Source: Pseudomonas sp. Tri1 (GTDB taxonomy: Bacteria > Pseudomonadota > Gammaproteobacteria > Pseudomonadales > Pseudomonadaceae). From it: a stretch of DNA of 64,000 nucleotides. Position numbers and translations under genes: made by a program. The DNA lies in the NCBI RefSeq assembly GCF_017968885.1, contig NZ_CP072913.1, positions 2,588,001 through 2,652,000 of the forward strand, in the 5' to 3' direction. Position 1 is the first letter of the stretch. Each line of letters opens with the position of its first letter. Below are positions 9,801 to 17,299 of this stretch, in pieces. The notes below the pieces were generated by a model, which was not told the origin of the DNA, made no database searches, and saw nothing but the letters and a program-made list of their open reading frames with translations.

Positions 9801-10555
9801 TGGTCAGCAGCCAGATGCGCACCTCCAAAGCCCAGGGGTTGGGCAAGGTGGCTCAACTGATGAACGAACACATCCATGACCTGGCCGATTTTCTCACCAC
9901 AGACCACAAAGGAAAGATGCTGCCCGGCTATCTGCTCAAGCTGGCGGAGGTGGTGACCGCAGAGCAACTGAGCATCATCGAAGAACTCGAGCAACTCACC
10001 AAGGGCATTGACCACATCAAAACCATTGTCGCTGCCCAGCAGTCCTATGCCGTTGCTGTCAGTATTGTCGAGACAGTGCCGGTCCCGGAGTTAATCGACG
10101 ATGCCTTGCGCATGAGTGCTGGATTACTGGCGCGCCAGGAGGTGACGGTGGTCAAGGACATTGCCGACTTGCCCCTGTTGTCGCTGGACCGGCATCGGAT
10201 GCTGCTGATTCTGGTGAACCTGATCAACAACGCCAAGCAGGCGTTGGACGGCGTGATCGATCGCAGCCCATGCATCACGTTCAGCACCTCCCTCGCTGAC
10301 GGGCCAGTATTGCGTATCACGGTGGCCGACAACGGCAATGGGATTGCGCCAGAGCACATGGCGCGTATCTTTTCCCATGGGTTCACTACGCGCAAAGACG
10401 GTCACGGTTTCGGCCTGCACAGCTGCGCGCTGGCCGCGCAGGAAATGGGGGGCAGCTTGAGCGTGCATAGCGACGGGGCCGGGCAGGGCGCGACGTTCGT
10501 TCTCGATATTCCCATTGATGTTGCGCAGAGTCAGCTGGATGTCATGACGAGATAG
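6809..10555 (+). CDS. Hybrid sensor kinase: periplasmic domain, HAMP, HisKA-ATPase, receiver, second ATPase module
   Basis: A 1248-residue inner-membrane protein. Membrane segments lie at about residues 20-44 and 425-447, enclosing some 380 helical periplasmic residues, followed by HAMP and coiled coil. The first kinase module has its H-box SHELRTPLT with His566, then NLVSNAIKF, DSGIGIAP and GTGIGLALVK. A receiver follows near 840-960, with the phospho-acceptor Asp889 in DVVLSDVMMP. The C-terminus is a second kinase-like module: VLHNVGNVLNS with His983, then LVNLINNAKQAL, DNGNGIAP and GHGFGLHSC. It follows the binding-protein gene after 19 bases, so the two are surely co-transcribed. ATG 6821 is an alternative start. 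No separate output regulator is adjacent, so the partner is unknown. Confidence 0.88.
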   Translation: MRGAMLTFKPVRDRPIAVKIGLAVAALVFLMLAVSLVNLYGLRGMVRAVDSASHSAEILASVNGATGRVENFIATRDQESLIQAEGMVATAIVGLTAIPVAEAQSLKGSLERLAAAIAALRAATLTMDGETENMTAHYGRMREATILVEQGIADGLKEIDSRAADHKARVSNIESAHRILDILRNSERIITANVAKMLVTGDGAAATAARNADAALPPVVEQLRELMEAPQEVETLEQLATAVAAASLAVEHLGEAPKLRGGEALRHLAAVGDAAGRLEAMLDEVGEHVAHDANDIQAATGLLQNAAALSKRFAERVATLEAQTLSFRLSPSAEVASSVGTILDELSRLSRVLPSTVGLQTKATPLTVYDQIAGYRAAFARFHQASNALSGARDQVRNEARSAGLLVARFAGEARSEALVHNDRGMLATVIAGTVAILLAGAIAWSTSRFVAQPIVALASVMRRLAAGDLNAEIASAGRGDEIGIMTRAVRVFQENALRIRVLEAEAEAERQQVQASLERMVAERTDTLHHQTEVLEAQAVELIQARNQADTANQAKSDFVATVSHELRTPLTLILAPLEQLSAATTPPADWHVQIDRAQRNALRLMNRVNDILDFSKAEAGKFELCPTPMDLSKVVGVLAEDAAMVAEGKGCTLTCSIDPALGTVFLDPRHFEKILLNLVSNAIKFTPAGGTVHLAVTALDGERFELAVQDSGIGIAPDKLPLLFQRFSQIDNSATRHYSGTGIGLALVKDLVKLMGGEVGVNSELGRGSCFFVRLPLGAEQDTVSTEASAMHERSSANATSTTEQRHLRFDDGRHGSGNDRASMDSVDGQPPEHAAQSRVLVVDDSPEMLSYLRELLHNDYIVATAVDGEQAWALLQRRPIDVVLSDVMMPRLDGFGLTARIKASAGFAHLPVILLTARGGSEACVSGLESGADDYIAKPFSPLELKARVRAALRMSQVQTELHAKSRQAGMAEIATTVLHNVGNVLNSVNVSAELVSSQMRTSKAQGLGKVAQLMNEHIHDLADFLTTDHKGKMLPGYLLKLAEVVTAEQLSIIEELEQLTKGIDHIKTIVAAQQSYAVAVSIVETVPVPELIDDALRMSAGLLARQEVTVVKDIADLPLLSLDRHRMLLILVNLINNAKQALDGVIDRSPCITFSTSLADGPVLRITVADNGNGIAPEHMARIFSHGFTTRKDGHGFGLHSCALAAQEMGGSLSVHSDGAGQGATFVLDIPIDVAQSQLDVMTR

Positions 10556-10615
10556 CTGTCCCGTCAAAGCCTACAGTCCTGTGTAAGCAGGGCAGGGACA
10601 TGTGCGCCCATTTCC

Positions 10616-12307
10616 TCAGGGCATGATGGGTAGTTCAATGAGATTGGGGCAACCTGAGCGAATACCTTCTTCGACAGCTCCCGCAATATCGCTGGCGCGC
10701 TCGATCCTGCGGGAAGGGATCCCCAGGGAAGAGGCGAGGGCCAGGAAATCGATCGCCGGGTCGCAGAGGTCCATGCCGATGAACTGGTTAGTGCTTGCAC
10801 TTAGATAGTGCGTCTGGCTACGAGCGTAGTTCTTCAAAATGTTGTACTCGCCATTGTTCATGACAACGAACGTGACCGGCAGCCGTTCATGCGCCGCCGT
10901 CCAGAGTGCTTGCGGTGAGTACATTGCCGAACCATCACCGACCAGACAGACTACCGGGCTGCGGTCCAGGCCAAGTGACGTACCGACAGCCGCCGGCATG
11001 CCCCAGCCCAGGATGGCGCTACGGGTAAAAAGATACTGGCGGGCCGAATGGGAATCCAGGCAGGCACGGACATGAGGAATCGTGGCGGGTGCTTCGTCGA
11101 CGATCCAGACGTCCGGCCCGATAGCCCGGATAACCTCGTGGGCAGCCACGAAAGGCGTTGTCACCGGAGTGTTGAATTCGCGGTTGAGGCGAGCGACGAC
11201 GTCGGCACGACGTGTATCGCGTTCCTGGCCCGCGACGTTTCGCAGCGTCGCGATTGCCTCGCTGTGGGGGGCCAATTTCTTGTCCAGTATCGGCAACAGC
11301 GCTTGCAAGGAGAGTCTTAAATCCCCGATCAGCCCTAGCGCTGTCTCATGGATTCTGCCTAGTTGGTGCCCATCGCCGGTCAATTGGATAAGGCGACAGT
11401 GAGATGGAATAGCGGGGCCCTGGGAATACTGATAGCTGATCAATGAATGGCCGCCGAGCAGGAAGACCGCGTCGAAGTCAGAGAACGTCTCCCTGATATC
11501 GGAAGCCTTCGCAGGCAGCGTTCCCCGCCACTGCGGATGCGCCGTCGGGAACGGAATATGCCCGGGCCAGGATGGCCCGTAGACCGGCGCGCCGAGTGCT
11601 TCGGCGAGCATCACGGCTTCAACTTCCGCGCTCGACTGGATCACTTCTTCTCCAACGATAATCGCCAGACAACCAGGGGTAATTGTCGCTAAGGCAGCGG
11701 CCAATTCCTCAACCATCCCGGTCACGGCACCGCGCTCGATTCGCGATGGCGGGCCGGCCGTTACATCTGTGTGTTGCTCCATCATGTTAATCGGCAGGGA
11801 AAGGAAAACCGGGCCCGCCGGCCCCGTGCGACAGTCCTGAAACGCACGACGCAGCAGCATCGGGATGTGTTCGGGATGATGAATTTCCTCCGCCCATTTG
11901 ACGCTCGGTCTGGCGAGAGCGACGAGGTCTCCGTGGAGCAGCGGGTCGGTCGCGCCATGTCGGGTGTCTTGTTGGCCCGCCGTGACGACAAGCGGCGTAT
12001 TCGCCATCTTCGCGTTGAGAATTGCGCCCATTGCATTGCCGAGTCCACCGGCCGTATGGAGGTTGACGAAGCCGGGGCGACCGGATGCCTGCGCATAACC
12101 GTCGGCCATCGCGACGACTGAGGCCTCTTGGAGGCCGAGGATATATTGGATGTCTGGGGCGCCGGAGAGGGCGTCGAGCAAAGCCAGTTCGGTTGTTCCC
12201 GGATTGCCGAAGACGTAGCGTACACCTTCGCTGCGAAGCACTTCTACGAACAGGTCCGCACCGCGTTGCCCGCGGCTGTTGGAAAAAACATTGGAACCTA
12301 AAGGCAT
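10616..12307 (-). CDS. ThDP-dependent decarboxylase/synthase, benzoylformate-decarboxylase-like
   Basis: A 563-residue member of the thiamine-diphosphate superfamily (acetolactate synthase, benzoylformate decarboxylase). The N-terminal domain has GNPGTTE (residues 34-40), the cofactor-activating Glu61 in LGLQEAS and NLHTAGGLGNAMGAI. The C-terminal ThDP/metal motif is GDGSAMYSPQ followed by NNGEYN. The overall pattern is nearest to benzoylformate decarboxylase, but by my alignment from memory its Ser26 is Thr38 here and His281 is Tyr, so the substrate may differ. I start at 12307 (MPLGSN); ATG 12322 and a long extension to 12502 are in frame but not family-like. It lies 209 bases downstream of the molybdenum-hydroxylase remnant on the same strand. 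Confidence 0.82.
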   Translation of the reverse strand: MPLGSNVFSNSRGQRGADLFVEVLRSEGVRYVFGNPGTTELALLDALSGAPDIQYILGLQEASVVAMADGYAQASGRPGFVNLHTAGGLGNAMGAILNAKMANTPLVVTAGQQDTRHGATDPLLHGDLVALARPSVKWAEEIHHPEHIPMLLRRAFQDCRTGPAGPVFLSLPINMMEQHTDVTAGPPSRIERGAVTGMVEELAAALATITPGCLAIIVGEEVIQSSAEVEAVMLAEALGAPVYGPSWPGHIPFPTAHPQWRGTLPAKASDIRETFSDFDAVFLLGGHSLISYQYSQGPAIPSHCRLIQLTGDGHQLGRIHETALGLIGDLRLSLQALLPILDKKLAPHSEAIATLRNVAGQERDTRRADVVARLNREFNTPVTTPFVAAHEVIRAIGPDVWIVDEAPATIPHVRACLDSHSARQYLFTRSAILGWGMPAAVGTSLGLDRSPVVCLVGDGSAMYSPQALWTAAHERLPVTFVVMNNGEYNILKNYARSQTHYLSASTNQFIGMDLCDPAIDFLALASSLGIPSRRIERASDIAGAVEEGIRSGCPNLIELPIMP

Positions 12308-12516
12308 GGCGCAGAACCTCATCTGGTCTGGAAGCTTTAATTTAGCTGGCTTGCTGTGGTGACTGTGGTGCGGCAATCGGATTGCCCGAGCCATGGTGAT
12401 ATCTGGCGAATACAGCTTGGTTCCCTCATTGTGCAAAGCATCAACCGTTGGTCGGCTCTGTCTCTTGGCACCGGTCTCTCCATTAGGCCGACTTCGCTGC
12501 ATATCCCAGAGCTTAT

Positions 12517-13263
12517 TTAATTTACGCCCGATCTTTCCAGTGACTGGCTCCGGACCGAACCGTTACCCGTGGCCTTCAAAATCGCATTGCACAAGGCCCG
12601 GGCGACAGGTGCGTAACTGGTCTGGCTGGGCTGTGCGGCTTCGGGAGCTGCGGTGGGATTGATCAGGTGCACCGCGATCTGTCCTGGCAGCCATGAGACG
12701 AGTGGCCAACGGGTGCGATAGGCAGGTTTAGGCCGGGTATCTCCGGTGCTCGGAGCAAAATCGCAGGATGTCACAAACGCTATCCCTATTAGGCAAGCGC
12801 CTATGAGTTGCGAGCGCACGCGACCAGGATTTTTCAAGAAACCCAAGTCCGCGACAACGACCGCGTCATGAATGATCAAGCGGCCTTCATCGCTCACCTC
12901 GATGTCGAGAACGACCGCCATGCAGGTCTGCGCGTCATAGTGGGCAGCGATGCCTTGTGCCCGACCATGTCTTGGGAGCTTGCCCCAATGAGCTTTCTCT
13001 GCCGCTTCGGTGATGACGCTCCGCATTCGATGCCCATCGACGCATGATGAGTGCCGAGTGCCGTCGTTCACCGTCGAGGCCGGATCAATCAGCGAAAGCA
13101 GGTAGTCCCTGTGATCCAGCTTGCAGGCTCGCACCTGCGCGGCTATGAATCGCTGTTCGGCGAACAGGCGCAGCAACAGGCCTTTTCTGTCCAGATTGCT
13201 GTCGAGCGTCGATTGCCAAGTGAATGGATCAAGAGCACTGACGTGCGCATCAGGATGGCTCAT
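12517..13263 (-). CDS. Stand-alone remnant of a molybdenum hydroxylase large subunit (IorB/XdhB-like C-terminus)
   Basis: A 248-residue frame with a good ribosome binding site (AAGGAG, seven bases from the ATG at 13263). Its sequence matches only the C-terminal part of aldehyde-oxidase or isoquinoline-oxidoreductase beta subunits: AEQRFIAAQVRACKLDHRDY, then HGRAQGIAAHYDAQTCMAVV, EVSDEGRLIIHDAVVVADLG, NPGRVRSQLIGACLIG, and a final APVARALCNAILKATGNG. The full subunit is over 700 residues. The segment that normally holds the active-site Glu (GEPG) reads QPSQTS, so Glu appears to be Gln, and the stretch before it (SCDFAPSTGDTRPKP) is unlike the family. No FAD or iron-sulphur partner subunit is nearby. 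It is probably inactive, either decaying or repurposed. Confidence 0.6.
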   Translation of the reverse strand: MSHPDAHVSALDPFTWQSTLDSNLDRKGLLLRLFAEQRFIAAQVRACKLDHRDYLLSLIDPASTVNDGTRHSSCVDGHRMRSVITEAAEKAHWGKLPRHGRAQGIAAHYDAQTCMAVVLDIEVSDEGRLIIHDAVVVADLGFLKNPGRVRSQLIGACLIGIAFVTSCDFAPSTGDTRPKPAYRTRWPLVSWLPGQIAVHLINPTAAPEAAQPSQTSYAPVARALCNAILKATGNGSVRSQSLERSGVN

Positions 13264-13882
13264 TGCGTTTCTCCTTCCGGCTGATGGCAAGAGGTCCAGC
13301 TAAAGTGATGTGTCCTTGGTGCCTGTAACGCTGGCACCGCAAGTGCAGTCATTGGGGGATACTTTAGTGAGAAGGATCTGACGTCAGAGTGACCGGAGGC
13401 TGACAGGAACATGTCAGGCGTTGGGCTAGTCGGCTATTCCAAATAGCCGCTGCTAAAGCACTTTGATCAAGCCGCCCGAGCCGACCCGATGCCAAGGAGC
13501 GGCGGGTGCGGCCAGGCGCAGGCGCGATGGTTGACACGGCCACGGCTGGATGACCCCGAGGGGCTATTCTGCTGGCTCGTATCTATGGCGATCCGAATTA
13601 CAGGGACACGATGGCCGAGCGTGGCCTGCGCCAGCAGGACGCTTACGGAGAGAAGTCTTAGTGATGACCGCGTATTGAGGATTTGCCGCGTAGGAAAATC
13701 CCTACGCGCCCATCTGTAATCCCTAGACCTAAATAAGATTGCTCTGATTCTTTGATTGATGGCGCATGGCTATTATTCAAGGGCCAGGGTGGCTCCTGAT
13801 GCGTACTCCAGACATCCCACGCTGGGTTAATGCGTTCGGGCAATTCAGGGAAGGCGGTTGCAAACAGAGAGGGATCTGCATC
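13264..13882. other. Intergenic region with a short gene remnant
   Basis: The 619 bases lie between two genes transcribed away from each other, so both promoters are probably here. From 13554 to a TAG at 13659-13661 the plus strand encodes about 35 protein-like residues (AILLARIYGDPNYRDTMAER, then GLRQQDAYGEKS) that begin after an in-frame TGA at 13551. This looks like the tail of a lost gene; I cannot name the family. A frame from 13766 runs into the HD-GYP gene without a ribosome binding site and is not protein-like before 13883. Confidence 0.35.
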
Positions 13883-15136
13883 GTGCTGAAACATATCGGT
13901 GTGAGCGATCTTTGCGTAGGAATGTATGTCCAGGAGCTGTCCGGTTCTCGTGAGGAGCGTCCGTTCTGGAGCAAAGGCTTCCTGATTCTGAATGAAGAGG
14001 TGCTGGAGAAAGTCCTCGCCTCGGGCATTGTTGGTGCATGGATCGACCCGTCCAAGGGGGCGGACGTGCAAGCATCTACGCCTGATGAGAGCGTTGTGCA
14101 GGTCGGTCAAGGTGGCCAGCAGCCTGTTTGCCTATCGATCCGACCTTGTGCAGAGGTCCCCGGGCCGCGTCCGAGGGTGGCAATGAGCGAAGAGCTGTTG
14201 AGGGCGATCAACCTTTGCGCCAGTTCCAAGGCTGCTGTCATGCAGATGTTCGGCGATCTGCGGATGGGACGGATCGTTCAACTGGATCGCGTCACGGACA
14301 TGGTGGGTGAAATCTCCGATTCGCTGTTACGTCATCCGGATGCACTGCTCAGCCTGGTGCGCCTCAAGACTGCCGATGAATACACCTACATGCATTCCGT
14401 GGCCGTCTGTGGATTGATGATTGGTTTGGCGCGTCAGCTGGATTTACCACCGCCCCTGGTCCAAGAAGCCGGGCTGGCGGGCTTGCTGCATGACGTGGGC
14501 AAGATGGCGATACCTGCGGCCATCCTGGCGAAACCATTGCCATTGAATGACCACGAACATACGAAGATGCGCACGCACCCGGAGGCGGGCGCCAGGATGC
14601 TGGCGGACAGCAGGCATTTCACTTCCCGGGTGCAGGACGTTTGCCTGCATCACCATGAGAAGGTGGACGGCAGTGGCTACCCACATAAGTTATGTGGAAC
14701 CCAGATCAGCTTGTTCGCGCGCATGGCCGCTGTCTGTGATGTGTATGACGCCGTGACATCTGACCGTCCTTATCGGGATCGCTGGGGCCCCGCCGAATCG
14801 ATTCGAAAAATGGCCGGATGGATCGGGCATTTCGACCAGAAAGTGTTTCACGCCTTCGTCAAATGCATTGGCATCTATCCGGTTGGCGCTTTGGTGCGCC
14901 TTCAAAGTGACAGGTTGGCGGTGGTAATAGAGCAGCACGCCGAATGTTTGCTGACGCCCACGGTAAAGGTTTTCTACTCGGCGTCGACTCGTACCCCGTT
15001 GTCTCCCGAATGCATTGATCTGGCCTGTGGGCAGGACCGCATTGTCAGCTTTGAGTCAGAGAAGACCTGGGGTTTGAAGAACCTTGAAGCGCTTTGGGTG
15101 GGCGAGGGGCAAGGCAGCGAGTCGCGATTGGGGTGA
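13883..15136 (+). CDS. HD-GYP cyclic-di-GMP phosphodiesterase with DUF3391-type N-terminus
   Basis: A 417-residue cytoplasmic protein. The N-terminal 100 residues (KHIGVSDLCVGMYVQEL, then FWSKGFLILNEEVLEKVLAS) match the DUF3391 module that often precedes HD-GYP domains. The HD-GYP domain has the metal-binding HD pair at His203-Asp204 (LLHDVGKMAIP), the histidines HHH at 256-258 and DGSGYP, so the catalytic set looks complete. Such enzymes hydrolyse c-di-GMP to pGpG or GMP. I prefer the GTG at 13883 because AGAGAGGG lies upstream; the frame is open to 13766. A terminator follows at 15160, so it is probably transcribed apart from the chemosensory operon. Confidence 0.88.
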   Translation: MLKHIGVSDLCVGMYVQELSGSREERPFWSKGFLILNEEVLEKVLASGIVGAWIDPSKGADVQASTPDESVVQVGQGGQQPVCLSIRPCAEVPGPRPRVAMSEELLRAINLCASSKAAVMQMFGDLRMGRIVQLDRVTDMVGEISDSLLRHPDALLSLVRLKTADEYTYMHSVAVCGLMIGLARQLDLPPPLVQEAGLAGLLHDVGKMAIPAAILAKPLPLNDHEHTKMRTHPEAGARMLADSRHFTSRVQDVCLHHHEKVDGSGYPHKLCGTQISLFARMAAVCDVYDAVTSDRPYRDRWGPAESIRKMAGWIGHFDQKVFHAFVKCIGIYPVGALVRLQSDRLAVVIEQHAECLLTPTVKVFYSASTRTPLSPECIDLACGQDRIVSFESEKTWGLKNLEALWVGEGQGSESRLG

Positions 15137-15159
15137 CGCGGTGCGCGTCTGTTTTTTTT

Positions 15160-15187
15160 ACCAGCGCTTGTCGCTGGTTTTCTTTTT
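15160..15187 (+). terminator. Rho-independent terminator after the HD-GYP gene
   Basis: The arms ACCAGCG and CGCTGGT (15160-15166 and 15172-15178) form a seven-pair stem with a five-base loop, followed directly by a T-rich tract broken by one C. It lies 24 bases after the HD-GYP stop codon. On the other strand the bases after the stem are A-rich, so it acts in one direction only. Confidence 0.75.
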
Positions 15188-15383
15188 CTGTCGCTTTGGG
15201 TTCCTGTCGCCGTCGAGTAGGAATTCTCCTACCGCGCAACCGCAATCCTTAGTTGTAAATCAGGATGCTCCGATAGTTCCAGGACTGTCACTTGGCCATT
15301 ATTTCTCCAGGCCAACAAAACCGCGCATCCCCATAGTGGATGTCTTGCGCTGGGTCCCGTCGGATCCGCAATGAACTGGAGAG

Positions 15384-16565
15384 ATGAAGGTGAAAGGACA
15401 GGCAATTTCCTCCCCCCTGATCTTGATGATGCTGCCCGCGGTTCTGACGGGAGTGCTCGGTTGCGCCGCGATTCTGATCAGCGCGGAGTTCAATCTGCGC
15501 AGTGCAGCCAGTTGCGTGCTTGTCTCGTTTGGCGCGTTGCTGATGGGCGTGTGGGCCCAGCGTTTATCGAGCACTCAGCCGCACGCTCAACCAGGCGACG
15601 ATCAGCAACTTCACCTGGCAGCTTCGCCTGATGATGGATTGGGCGAGGTGTGCGTGCAGGTACTGCCGATCTGGAGTCACCAGATCGACGCAGCGCGCAT
15701 CCTCAGCGAGGAATCGATCCTCAAGCTCAGTCACCGCTTCGCGACGCTGTCGGGAGACATCAGCGCTTCTGCTTCCCTCGGCGCGGGCCAGAGTTCGGGA
15801 GCACGGTTGCTGGAAATCCTTGAAGTCGGCCAGCGGGACCTGGATTCGATCATGGTTGCCCTGCGCGACGCGCTGTTGCGCAAGGAGTCGGAACTCAAGG
15901 AGGTAATGCTCCTTTCCGACTTCACCTCTCAATTGCAAGAAATGGCCAAATTCGTTGGCGATATCGCCCAGCAGACCAATCTGTTGGCACTCAACGCCGC
16001 CATTGAAGCGGCCCGGGCAGGGGATGCCGGACGCGGTTTCGCGGTAGTGGCGGATGAAGTGCGCAAATTGTCCAGCTTATCCGGGGAGACGGGGCAGAAA
16101 ATCAGTGAGACGGTCAACACCGTCAACGCTGCCATCTCTCGCACCGTCGAGCTTTCTCGGCATCAGGCGCAGCAGGATTCACAAACCCTGGCTCATTCAG
16201 AGCAACTGGTGTCCCAGGTGATCGAGCACTTCCGGCACAACGCCCAGGCCATCGTCGATACCAGCAGCAGTCTTCAGCAGCAGAGCGAAAACGTTGCCAT
16301 GGAGATATCGGGGGTACTGGTCGCCCTGCAGTTCCAGGATCGGGTCGGCCAGATGCTTTCCCTGGTCAACAACGATCTTCGCAAGTTGCATGAGCATATC
16401 GCCGAACGCCAGCAGCTGGCTCTCGCCGGCGGTACGCCTGCCCCGATCATCGCCGACACCTGGCTTGAGCAGTTGGCAAGCACCTACACCATGCCTGAAC
16501 AGCATGCGATACATCACGGTAAGCCTGTGGTGAGCAGCACTTCATCCGAGATCACTTTTTTCTAG
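15384..16565 (+). CDS. Short methyl-accepting chemotaxis protein with little periplasmic part
   Basis: A 393-residue receptor-like protein. Two hydrophobic segments (about residues 10-34 and 41-58) are separated by only a few residues, so almost nothing is periplasmic. The signalling hairpin is normal: [20 protein letters not shown] followed by [15 protein letters not shown] at about 190-230. The start at 15384 has GGAG just upstream. It opens an operon running to CheB, with CheY 11 bases downstream. With no sensory domain outside the cell it may sense a cytoplasmic or membrane cue, or relay another protein. The C-terminal EITFF vaguely resembles, but does not match, the xWxxF docking pentapeptide for CheR and CheB. 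Confidence 0.85.
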   Translation: MKVKGQAISSPLILMMLPAVLTGVLGCAAILISAEFNLRSAASCVLVSFGALLMGVWAQRLSSTQPHAQPGDDQQLHLAASPDDGLGEVCVQVLPIWSHQIDAARILSEESILKLSHRFATLSGDISASASLGAGQSSGARLLEILEVGQRDLDSIMVALRDALLRKESELKEVMLLSDFTSQLQEMAKFVGDIAQQTNLLALNAAIEAARAGDAGRGFAVVADEVRKLSSLSGETGQKISETVNTVNAAISRTVELSRHQAQQDSQTLAHSEQLVSQVIEHFRHNAQAIVDTSSSLQQQSENVAMEISGVLVALQFQDRVGQMLSLVNNDLRKLHEHIAERQQLALAGGTPAPIIADTWLEQLASTYTMPEQHAIHHGKPVVSSTSSEITFF

Positions 16566-16576
16566 GGAGTTTCCCC

Positions 16577-16945
16577 ATGAGCAAAACCATCCTGATTGTC
16601 GATGACTCTGCCTCCATTCGCCAAGTGGTGAGCATCACCTTGAAGGGCGCCGGATACGAGGTCATCGAAGGTGTTGACGGTCGCGACGCTCTTACCAAGC
16701 TCGACGGCCGCAAGATCCACTTGATTGTAAGTGACGTGAACATGCCGAACATGGACGGCCTCAGCTTCATCAAGGCCGCTAAACAACTGCCGGCCTACAA
16801 GTTCACGCCAGTGATCATGCTGACCACCGAAACCGGCGATGCCATGAAGCAACAGGGCCAGGCCGTCGGCGCCAAGGCGTGGATGGTCAAGCCCTTCCAG
16901 CCGGCCCAGATGCTCGGTGCCGTTTCCAAACTGATCATGCCGTAA
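16577..16945 (+). CDS. cheY: CheY-type single-domain response regulator
   Basis: A 122-residue receiver with no output domain. The acidic pair is in ILIVDDSAS, the phospho-acceptor is Asp53 in IVSDVNMPNMDG, the conserved Thr lies in IMLTTETG and the Lys in MVKPFQP. It sits second in the chemosensory operon, ahead of the STAS gene and cheA, and is the obvious phosphorylation target of that CheA. As there are no flagellar or cheZ genes here, its output could be a motor encoded elsewhere, pili, or a c-di-GMP enzyme; the sequence does not decide. Confidence 0.93.
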   Translation: MSKTILIVDDSASIRQVVSITLKGAGYEVIEGVDGRDALTKLDGRKIHLIVSDVNMPNMDGLSFIKAAKQLPAYKFTPVIMLTTETGDAMKQQGQAVGAKAWMVKPFQPAQMLGAVSKLIMP

Positions 16946-16977
16946 CGCCGCCCAGAGACCCTGGAAAGGAGGTTGTC

Positions 16978-17295
16978 ATGACAAACACCACCGCTAGTCT
17001 GCGTCGAATTCTGGTTCTCGAAGGGCCGCTGACTATTTACACCGCCGCTGAACGCAAAGACCTGTTGCTGGAGCTGTTTCCCTTGGCTCAGGAAGTCGAA
17101 ATGGATCTGGGGGGCGTAGATGAAATGGATACTGCCGGGCTCCAGCTGTTGGTGCTGATCAAGCAGGAGTCACAGCGCCACGGCTCCAGCCTGTTGCTGA
17201 GCAATCCCAGCGCAGCGGTGCTCGATGCACTGGATATGAGTGGGTTGCACAGCTTTTTCGACGCGTCGGCCCCGCCCCGTCAGCAGAGAGGTTGA
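16978..17295 (+). CDS. STAS-domain protein (anti-sigma-factor-antagonist type)
   Basis: A 105-residue STAS protein placed between cheY and cheA. The usual phosphorylatable residue of SpoIIAA-like antagonists lies in a D-S-x-G-L motif; here it is DTAGL with Thr52, which could still accept a phosphate. The core VEMDLGGVDEMDTAGLQLL and the C-terminal helix AAVLDALDMSGLHSFF are typical. The start at 16978 has AAGGAGG seven bases upstream. No anti-sigma kinase is visible in the window. STAS proteins appear in some accessory chemosensory operons, where they probably switch a partner by binding; the partner is not known here. Confidence 0.85.
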   Translation: MTNTTASLRRILVLEGPLTIYTAAERKDLLLELFPLAQEVEMDLGGVDEMDTAGLQLLVLIKQESQRHGSSLLLSNPSAAVLDALDMSGLHSFFDASAPPRQQRG

Positions 17296-17299
17296 AGCC

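Noticed and set aside
15384..16565. C-terminal EITFF of the first MCP as a CheR/CheB docking pentapeptide
   Set aside because: The usual form is xWxxF or xFxxF; this sequence does not fit it.
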